Positions 1-5,263 of a DNA stretch of 11,372 nt are shown one piece after another. The position numbers and the translations under genes were made by a program. The notes beneath the pieces were generated by a model. That model did not search any database. It was not told the origin of the DNA and saw only the letters and a list, made by a program, of their open reading frames with translations. Positions within the stretch are counted from its first letter, which is position 1. The number at the start of each line of letters is the position of its first letter. Source of the stretch: Candidatus Glassbacteria bacterium RIFCSPLOWO2_12_FULL_58_11 (GTDB lineage Bacteria; Gemmatimonadota; Glassbacteria; GWA2-58-10); the NCBI GenBank assembly GCA_001780825.1, contig MFIX01000161.1, positions 16,374 to 27,745 of the forward strand, written 5' to 3'.

Positions 1-2157
1 GATGGCCGCGACCGGTTTGTCTATTATAACCGCCACAATTCCGGCCGTTGGCCCTCACCGGACCCGCAGGCCGCAGAGCGCCAGGAGAGCTGGCCCGGAG
101 GAAGGACCAACCATTACCTGTTCGACATGAACCGCGACTGGTACGCGATGACCCAGCCGGAGTCCAAAGGGAAAGTTGCGGCATTTCTGGAGTGGCGGCC
201 CCAGGTCTATCTCGACCTGCACGAGATGGAAACCGACGCCACCTACTATTTCCCGCCTACCGCGCCGCCGACCAACCCGCAGTTGAGCCCCTTGCAGGTC
301 CGCTGGTTCGAGAAGTTCGGCATGAACAACTCCGCCTGGTTCGACCGCTTCGGCTTCAAATACTACTCGCGGGAGAGCTTCGACGCCTATTTCCCCGGTT
401 ACGGCTGCACCTGGCCCTCGCTCAACGGTGCAATCGGCATGACCTACGAGCAGGCCTCCAGCCGGGGCCTGCTGGCCCTGCGCAGCGATGAAACCGAGAT
501 GAGCTATGCCGAGACGGTCCGTCACCACGCCATCTCCTCTCTCGCTACCGCGGAGCTGGCCGCCGCCAACCGCGAGGCGCTCCTGAAAGATTTCAGCTCA
601 ACCCGCACTCCGCCGCCGGCTCTCTCAGCGAGCCGGGCCTACCTGATCCCCGCTGAGCCGGACCCCTCGCGCACGGAAAAGCTGGTCGGCATACTGCTCA
701 AGCAGGGGCTCGAAGTGCGCAAAAGCGCCTCAGCTTTGGAAACGAGCTCTTTGACCACCGGGGACAACCGCAAACTGAGCCGCAAGAGCTTCCCGGCGGG
801 TACATTCATTGTCCCGGCCCGCCAAGAGTCTTTCGCCCTGGCCGCCAACCTGCTCGAGCCGGAGATCACTATCGACCCGGCCTATATCGCCGAGCAGGAG
901 CGCCGCCTGGCCGCCGGCCTGAGTGACCAGGTTTACGATATCACCGCCTGGTCTCTGCCCTCATTCATGGGAGTGAGCTGCTACCGGACCGACAACCTGC
1001 CAGCCGGCAATTATGAGCTTGTGCCGGAGCCTGCGCAGCCCCAAGCACCCAGGGTCAAGAAAGCCGGCCTGGCTTACATTCTCGACGGCGGACGTAACAG
1101 TTCGATGGCCGCTCTGGCCGGGCTGGTGCGCAGCGGCGTGCGGGTTTACAGCAGCGATCTGGCTTTTACCCAGGGCGCGCGGAAATTTTCGCGCGGCAGC
1201 CTGATCGTGCCGGTGAAAGAAAACCCGGAGAGCCTGCCTGGGATAATCGCCGAGGTGGAAATGCACACCGGCGCGGAATTTATCCCCACCGATTCGGGCT
1301 GGATGAGCGAGGGCGTGAATTTCGGCAGCCCCAATGTGCATTTCGTGCCCGAGCCGAAAGTGCTGCTGGCCTGGGATGAGCCTGCCTCCTCCAATTCCGC
1401 GGGCTGGTGCCGCTATGTGCTCGAGCAGCAATACGGGGTGAAAGTGACCGCGGTCAAGGGCGAGGACCTGGGAAGGATCGAGCTGGCGCGCTACAATGTG
1501 CTGGTCCTGCCCAACGGCTGGAATTTCGGGGAGATCATGGGAAAAAGAGGCCTAGAAAACATCCGGAGCTGGATCGCGACGGGCGGAACGCTGATCGGCA
1601 TCCAGGGGGCGACCGCCTGGCTGGCCGACCCGGAGGTCAAGCTGCTCGAGGCCAGCCTGGAGTACCGTCTGGGCCAGGATTCCGCCAAAGCTGAAAAACC
1701 CTTAGCGGAAAAAGAGAAAACTAACCGTGTCCCCGGCTCGGCGATTGAAAGCCCAGATCAGTTCAAAAAGTTGATTACCGCGGAAAATACCGAGCCGCGC
1801 GCGGTGCCCGGCGTACTGCTGCGCCTGCGCCTGGACCCGGACCACTGGCTTTCCGCAGGTTATGACAGCACGGCGGTGGCCTTTGCCGAGGGATATCAAG
1901 TATACGCCCCGCTGAAAAGGAGCCAGGGAAGGAACGTGGCCTATTTCGCTGAGGAGAAAAACCTGCTGGTGAGCGGCTATGCCTGGAAAGGCCCGAGCCT
2001 GAAACAGCTTGCGTTCAAGCCCTACCTGATGTACCGCCCGCTGGGCCAGGGCCATGTGATCGGGTTCACCGAGGAGCCGGATTTCCGGGCCGTGCTGGAT
2101 GGAATCAACCGTCTGCTGCTCAATGCGGTCCTGCTGGGCCCGGCGCACAGCGATTGA
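1..2157 (+). CDS. M14-family zinc carboxypeptidase-like protein, 5'-truncated
   Basis: The frame is open from base 1, so the ATG at 127 is internal and the true start lies upstream. In-window residues (numbered from base 1) show typical M14 features. DGRDRF opens the window, matching the segment after the zinc HxxE motif, which is itself missing here. NRDW (N44-R45) corresponds to the substrate-binding Asn-Arg of carboxypeptidase A. LDLHEM (His at bases 220-222) is the third zinc ligand, and MTYEQAS (Glu at 448-450) is the likely catalytic Glu. Bases about 1360-1640 encode a flavodoxin-like segment resembling a class I glutamine amidotransferase fold (VLVLPNGW, then ATGGTLIGIQG), without a clear catalytic Cys; it is probably structural. 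This architecture is known in long bacterial M14 proteins, usually exported. Substrate is unknown; peptide hydrolysis is the family expectation. The gene ends with TGA and is convergent with the esterase at 4184-4987. Confidence 0.88.
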   Translation, partial: DGRDRFVYYNRHNSGRWPSPDPQAAERQESWPGGRTNHYLFDMNRDWYAMTQPESKGKVAAFLEWRPQVYLDLHEMETDATYYFPPTAPPTNPQLSPLQVRWFEKFGMNNSAWFDRFGFKYYSRESFDAYFPGYGCTWPSLNGAIGMTYEQASSRGLLALRSDETEMSYAETVRHHAISSLATAELAAANREALLKDFSSTRTPPPALSASRAYLIPAEPDPSRTEKLVGILLKQGLEVRKSASALETSSLTTGDNRKLSRKSFPAGTFIVPARQESFALAANLLEPEITIDPAYIAEQERRLAAGLSDQVYDITAWSLPSFMGVSCYRTDNLPAGNYELVPEPAQPQAPRVKKAGLAYILDGGRNSSMAALAGLVRSGVRVYSSDLAFTQGARKFSRGSLIVPVKENPESLPGIIAEVEMHTGAEFIPTDSGWMSEGVNFGSPNVHFVPEPKVLLAWDEPASSNSAGWCRYVLEQQYGVKVTAVKGEDLGRIELARYNVLVLPNGWNFGEIMGKRGLENIRSWIATGGTLIGIQGATAWLADPEVKLLEASLEYRLGQDSAKAEKPLAEKEKTNRVPGSAIESPDQFKKLITAENTEPRAVPGVLLRLRLDPDHWLSAGYDSTAVAFAEGYQVYAPLKRSQGRNVAYFAEEKNLLVSGYAWKGPSLKQLAFKPYLMYRPLGQGHVIGFTEEPDFRAVLDGINRLLLNAVLLGPAHSD

Positions 2158-2182
2158 GGAGGACAGCGGTCTGCAGTACACG

Positions 2183-2216
2183 GCCGTAGGGGCGTGGCAT
2201 GCTACGCTCCTACGGC
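2183..2216. repeat. 34-bp imperfect palindrome, REP-like or terminator hairpin
   Basis: Arms GCCGTAGGGGCG (2183-2194) and CGCTCCTACGGC (2205-2216) pair fully if one G-U is allowed. The pairing continues inward to a central GCATGC, so the element is almost a continuous palindrome with only two transition differences. It starts 25 bases after the peptidase stop codon. No T-run follows, so a classical rho-independent terminator is unlikely, although the hairpin may protect or end the transcript. The TAGGGGCG...CGCCCCTA style resembles dispersed intergenic palindromes seen in many bacterial genomes. It also marks the left edge of the AT-rich island. Confidence 0.7.
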
Positions 2217-2265
2217 GCACAAGAAAGATGTTGGGAAGGAATAATAGAAATTTTTCGATATAATA

Positions 2266-3219
2266 TTATATAGTTTTGTGCTTGTACTTTTTAATCCTTA
2301 AACCAAACACGCTTTTAAATTTCATGAGATTTTCAATGGCCCATAATCTAATAGAGTCAAGTGCTTGAGTATCACCTTCAATTGAACCCTCTCTGTAAAT
2401 TGCAATGCGACATGCTTGTTTTTCATCGAGTCGATCCCACTCAAATTTCGAACCGTATTCAGCCTCGATAGCATCCGAATCCTTCAATAACCAATCGAAG
2501 AGTGATTTATTTTCTTCTTTATCTCCCGTATCAATATATAACTCAGTTCGAACCCTATTCCCCAGAGTAAAACTGACACTGTAACCAATTCCTGAAACGC
2601 CTGAGGAAAACGCATACCAACTCTGCGGCTGCCCTTTTCTGGCACCTGTGAATCTGTGCTTTTCTCGCAGTTCGTCGAGTAGCTGTTGAAAGAATTTCCG
2701 ATAATTTTCCGCTCTTGGGGAAGTTTGATATCCTCCTGGCAGCCGTTGTCTCTTTCGCCATTCGTTAGGATAGACTATAGGTTTAAAATTGTAAGCTGGC
2801 TTTGAGTCGTCTATTTGTACAACTTCAATAACTACGCCAAAGAAAGAAATGTTTGAACCTGTATTTTGATTCAACCATTCAAGGGCTTGTCTGTGTTCGT
2901 CCCGAATTGATTCAGCTATCCAAATTATCACACGAGCATCAAAACCACCGGTATATGTAAGAAGTTTTCCCAAGTGATTATGATCTGTTTCTGTTAGTTG
3001 ATTTTCAATAATGACAAGGCTACCCGTGCCCAGGTCTTGGGCCAGAAGATCAAGTGAAAAATCTCCAACAGAAGCTTCTTGTTTCTGAAGCTCCAACTCC
3101 ATACCGAGAGATTCGCCCAAGGCTTTAATATTTTTAGCGAGCCAAGGCGTAAAATTGGAGGCTTCATGAGCCCAAACTTTTCGCAAATCGATCTTTTTAA
3201 GCTGTCCAAAGTTGGGCAT
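2266..3219 (-). CDS. DUF4268 domain protein with PD-(D/E)XK-like N-terminus
   Basis: This 317-residue protein has the layout of DUF4268 proteins. The N-terminus (MPNFGQLKKIDLRKVWAHEA) and the core VGDFSLDLLA...VIIENQLTETDHNHLGKL are characteristic. D57 and the E72-N73-Q74 triad fit a PD-(D/E)XK nuclease core with Gln in place of the usual Lys, a variant found in active nucleases. Residues about 165-310 form the DUF4268 part (ENYRKFFQQLLDELREKH..., then an alpha/beta region). No signal peptide or membrane segment is present, so it should be cytoplasmic. An in-frame ATG lies six codons upstream at 3237, but GAGAG sits 5 bases before the ATG at 3219 and nothing comparable precedes 3237, so 3219 is chosen. 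The stop is TAA. It lies 136 bases downstream of the HNH gene, same strand. A nuclease or DNA-binding role is inferred; the biological function of the family is unsettled. Confidence 0.82.
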   Translation of the reverse strand: MPNFGQLKKIDLRKVWAHEASNFTPWLAKNIKALGESLGMELELQKQEASVGDFSLDLLAQDLGTGSLVIIENQLTETDHNHLGKLLTYTGGFDARVIIWIAESIRDEHRQALEWLNQNTGSNISFFGVVIEVVQIDDSKPAYNFKPIVYPNEWRKRQRLPGGYQTSPRAENYRKFFQQLLDELREKHRFTGARKGQPQSWYAFSSGVSGIGYSVSFTLGNRVRTELYIDTGDKEENKSLFDWLLKDSDAIEAEYGSKFEWDRLDEKQACRIAIYREGSIEGDTQALDSIRLWAIENLMKFKSVFGLRIKKYKHKTI

Positions 3220-3284
3220 AATACTCTCTTTCACCATAATGGAATAATATAAAATGTTCGATTAAAATAGTTGCTATATTGAAT

Positions 3285-3312
3285 AATATAAGAAGGTAAA
3301 TCGGCCATTCAA
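3285..3312 (-). promoter_or_regulatory. candidate sigma70-type promoter for the DUF4268 gene
   Basis: Read on the minus strand, TTGAAT (3312-3307) and TATATT (3290-3285) are separated by 16 bases. They match the -35 and -10 consensus at 4/6 and 5/6 positions. The leader to the start at 3219 would be about 60 bases. AT-rich DNA gives such matches by chance, so this is tentative. If real, the DUF4268 gene can be expressed apart from the HNH gene upstream. The 11-base string GAATAATATAA occurs at 3242-3252 and again at 3281-3291, the second copy overlapping the -10. Confidence 0.3.
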
Positions 3313-3355
3313 CTTTATTCACATTCATCCGAATGGGTGACTACCATATTGTTTC

Positions 3356-4039
3356 TCAGTTTTTCTTCTTTTGGTATTTTTCGCGGAATTCTGTGAAGTT
3401 ACTATAATTCTTCTCGTTCCGGGCTTTTTGTATCTTACCACGTATCGTCTTGTCAATTCTTGTTTGTACGTAATTGCAGACATCGTCAAACTGTTCGATT
3501 GGAATCATGTCCCACTTTGCTCCAAAACATCGCTTGATGGTTTGGTAGAATACTGGATATTTGAAACTATCCCCTTTCTCAGCACTGGCATACTCGTGAT
3601 ACAGGTCAATAAGATACTTCAGGTAGTTTTTCTTGTACAAATCGGTGGCTATCGCTCCGATCGGCGGATTAAAATGTAACGAAGGCTTTTTTTGACCGTG
3701 GTAGTGGATTTCATTTGCAATGGTTCCTTGGACCACACTGCCACTTATATTAATTGCGTGGGATGTCCGGTTTTCTTTCTCTTGCATGTTGCCAAAGTGT
3801 TTCAAAGTCCGTTTTTTTAACAAAACTTCTGATTTTGTAATATCTCCCGCGGTAATTCTTCCATGACAGTTTTTACAAACATAAATCAAATTATTTGGAT
3901 TGTGTGGATCGGGAATATCTTTTCCTTGGATGTGGTGGAATTCCAAAGTGGCAACATTATCTTCACCGCAGAAAGCGCAGTTTCCTGCTGTCTCTTGCAT
4001 GATTAGCTTCTTGGTTCTGGCTGGAATGTCCTTGGTCAT
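3356..4039 (-). CDS. HNH endonuclease with ORF6C-like C-terminal domain
   Basis: A 227-residue protein. Residues 7-60 form a classic HNH nuclease: a zinc-knuckle pair C21-x2-C24 and C55-x2-C58, the H35-H36 pair, N50 in PNNL, and H59 directly after the last Cys. This is a metal-dependent DNA-cleaving module. Residues about 95-115 (INISGSVVQGTIANEIHYHG) look like a short beta-rich linker. Residues about 160-200 (YPVFYQTIKRCFGAKWDMIP, then QFDDVCNYVQTRI) resemble the ORF6C-type domain found at the C-terminus of phage antirepressor-like proteins. That resemblance is by eye and less certain. The tail is Lys/Asn-rich. No signal peptide is present. The ribosome binding site is weak, but the ATG fits the usual HNH start a few residues before the first zinc Cys. 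The stop is TGA. It is followed on the same strand by the DUF4268 gene, suggesting a two-gene unit for restriction, defence or mobile-element functions. Confidence 0.85.
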   Translation of the reverse strand: MTKDIPARTKKLIMQETAGNCAFCGEDNVATLEFHHIQGKDIPDPHNPNNLIYVCKNCHGRITAGDITKSEVLLKKRTLKHFGNMQEKENRTSHAINISGSVVQGTIANEIHYHGQKKPSLHFNPPIGAIATDLYKKNYLKYLIDLYHEYASAEKGDSFKYPVFYQTIKRCFGAKWDMIPIEQFDDVCNYVQTRIDKTIRGKIQKARNEKNYSNFTEFREKYQKKKN

Positions 4040-4089
4040 TGGCGATTTCGTTGGAGTCAGTCGAATTGCTGATATTTAATATTATCACA

Positions 4090-4118
4090 ATTTTAACGTA
4101 GATTTTGAACTTAAGCAA
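4090..4118 (-). promoter_or_regulatory. candidate promoter for the HNH gene
   Basis: On the minus strand TTGCTT (4118-4113) and TAAAAT (4095-4090) are spaced by 17 bases. The -10 matches consensus at 5/6 and the -35 at 3/6. The leader to the HNH start at 4039 would be about 45 bases. The whole element lies just inside the AT-rich island, which would let the island bring its own transcription signal. A chance match in AT-rich sequence cannot be excluded. Confidence 0.35.
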
Positions 4119-4129
4119 TTATAAAATCA

Positions 4130-4183
4130 CTACCTCAACCACCGCTCGAAAAACTCCGCCACTACCCGGGCCGCCCGCTGCTG
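4130..4183 (-). other. coding-like tail of the esterase beyond an in-frame TAG
   Basis: Directly after the TAG that ends the esterase frame (4186-4184), the same frame stays open for 17 codons reading QQRAARVVAEFFERWLR, then meets a second TAG at 4132-4130. The peptide is amphipathic and matches the terminal helix that normally closes alpha/beta-hydrolase esterases after the catalytic His (...EHGFGYRLESP). The DNA keeps the GC-rich codon pattern of the gene up to the second stop and then becomes AT-rich. The first TAG most simply derives from CAG (Gln) by one C-to-T change, since two CAG codons follow. A sequencing error, a recent nonsense mutation or readthrough would all fit. Confidence 0.65.
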
Positions 4184-4987
4184 CTAGGGGCTTTCGAGCC
4201 GGTAGCCAAAACCATGTTCCATCCGGTGGAAAAAGGCTACCTCCACCGAGGTGCCATAAGCGGCGAGCCGGGTCAGCATGGCCCGGCTTTTCTGTTCCGG
4301 GGTCAGGATATCCCGGTCGCCGTAGAGGAACAGGAACGGCGGCTCCACTCCGGTAACTCTCCGGGCTGGGCTGAATTTGTGGTAGTCCTCGGATAAGGTC
4401 TCCGGCATCCCGTGGAAAAGCAGAAGCTGGTGCGGCCAGATTAGCGGCTCATCCAGGAAATCCAGCACCGGGTTATAGCAGGCCATGGCTGCAGGCCGGG
4501 TGTCAAACTGGAGGCGGTTGTCATTATCGCCCAGCCGGTCGCCCGGCTGAATGGTGGCCAGAAGGGCCACCAGGTGGCCGCCCGCCGAGGAGCCCACCGC
4601 CCCCACTCTCCGCGAGTCCATCCCGTATTCCACGGCGTGGCTCTTGAACCAGTCCATTGCCTGACGGACATCCGCGACTATTTCCTCCAGGGAATGCTCC
4701 GGCGAGAGACGGTATCCGGCCGAAGCGCAGACAAAGCCCATCTTCGCCAGGAAAGAGGCCAGAGCGGCCCACTGACTACGGTCGCCGCCCAGCCAGCCGC
4801 CGCCGTGCACCAGCAGCACTCCCGGCCGGGAAATACCCGGAGCTGCTGGCAGGTAGAGATCGAGACGAGTCCTGGCTGAATCGAGATTACTGTAGGGGAT
4901 ATCCGGCTTTCGAATAACCGAATCGGCCGGACCGGCAGCAGCGAAAGAATAAACGCTTGACAGTAAGAGGAGCAGGAAAGTTTTCAT
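4184..4987 (-). CDS. secreted alpha/beta-hydrolase esterase (BD-FAE / acetyl-esterase-like)
   Basis: A 267-residue serine esterase. Residues 1-18 form a signal peptide with a Leu-rich core, so it should be periplasmic or secreted. The oxyanion motif HGGGW (61-65), nucleophile elbow G-S-S-A-G with S134, acid D226 in GDRDIL, and His258 in EHGFGY give the full triad of the Abhydrolase_3/BD-FAE group, many of which remove acetyl or feruloyl groups from plant polysaccharides. The substrate is inferred from the adjacent glycoside hydrolase. The start at 4987 is backed by GGAG six bases upstream. The frame ends at TAG, but 17 further codons after it look like the missing terminal helix (4130-4183), so the product may be slightly truncated. 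Upstream at 5029-5040 is TTAACTTGTTAA, a small inverted repeat that might be an operator. It is separated from the upstream glycoside hydrolase gene by a palindromic repeat, so cotranscription is uncertain. Confidence 0.85.
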   Translation of the reverse strand: MKTFLLLLLSSVYSFAAAGPADSVIRKPDIPYSNLDSARTRLDLYLPAAPGISRPGVLLVHGGGWLGGDRSQWAALASFLAKMGFVCASAGYRLSPEHSLEEIVADVRQAMDWFKSHAVEYGMDSRRVGAVGSSAGGHLVALLATIQPGDRLGDNDNRLQFDTRPAAMACYNPVLDFLDEPLIWPHQLLLFHGMPETLSEDYHKFSPARRVTGVEPPFLFLYGDRDILTPEQKSRAMLTRLAAYGTSVEVAFFHRMEHGFGYRLESP

Positions 4988-5059
4988 ATTTTCTCCGCTC
5001 TAGCAATACGAGATTGGCATTAAATCTCTTAACTTGTTAAAATATAAGTGCTTATTGTA

Positions 5060-5197
5060 AAATCCCCCTCAATCCCCCTTTGTCAAAGGGGGAGGCCGCT
5101 TTCCACCCTCATGCAGTGGCGCGGTCGCTTTCCCCACCTTGAGAGAATAGGAGGCCGCATTTCCCCCTCTTTGGAAAAGAGGGGTCAGGGGAGATTT
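5060..5197. repeat. 138-bp composite palindromic repeat (MITE-like), possible terminator
   Basis: The ends are inverted: AAATCCCCCT (5060-5069) against AGGGGAGATTT (5187-5197). Inside are two strong hairpins: CCCCCTTTG-T-CAAAGGGGG (5074-5092) and CCCCTCTTT-GGA-AAAGAGGGG (5164-5184). Between them the string GGAGGCCGCTTTCC occurs at about 5091-5104 and, with one extra base, at about 5150-5164; a third diverged copy, GGTCGCTTTCC, lies near 5123-5133. AATCCCCCTTT...AAAGGGGG palindromes are a common intergenic repeat type in bacteria. The element lies 67 bases past the glycoside hydrolase stop, so it may also end that transcript. It carries no coding capacity. The rest of the gap (4988-5059 and 5198-5263) holds the esterase leader and nothing else recognised. 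Confidence 0.7.
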
Positions 5198-5263
5198 GAA
5201 AGCCAGAATTCATAGCCACAAAAGGCAATCATACAAGTGTCAGGGCAATGGCCTGAAACAGAG

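Larger units (their letters stand above)
2221..4129. other. AT-rich genomic island with two nuclease-like genes
   Basis: Base composition changes abruptly just after the palindrome at 2183-2216 and returns to GC-rich just before the reconstructed end of the esterase frame (4130). Both genes inside are on the minus strand, use A/T-ending codons and Lys/Asn-rich protein sequence, and have AT-rich flanks, unlike all neighbours. The island occupies the gap between two convergent 3' ends, a neutral place to insert. Near the ends are similar AT-rich strings, GATATAATATTAT (2257-2269) and GATATTTAATATTAT (4071-4085), but these are imperfect and of low complexity. No integrase, transposase or convincing target-site duplication is visible. 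Horizontal acquisition is inferred from composition and gene content. Confidence 0.65.

Noticed and set aside
961..1431. Minus-strand open frame inside the M14 gene
   Set aside because: It overlaps an intact peptidase frame and reads as His/Ala-rich shadow sequence.
3220..3237. Six-codon longer start for the DUF4268 gene
   Set aside because: There is no ribosome site before 3237, while GAGAG precedes the ATG at 3219, and the family start resembles MPNFGQL.
2257..4085. GATATAATATTAT and GATATTTAATATTAT as insertion target-site duplications of the island
   Set aside because: The copies differ in length, are low-complexity AT sequence and do not sit at the exact composition boundaries.
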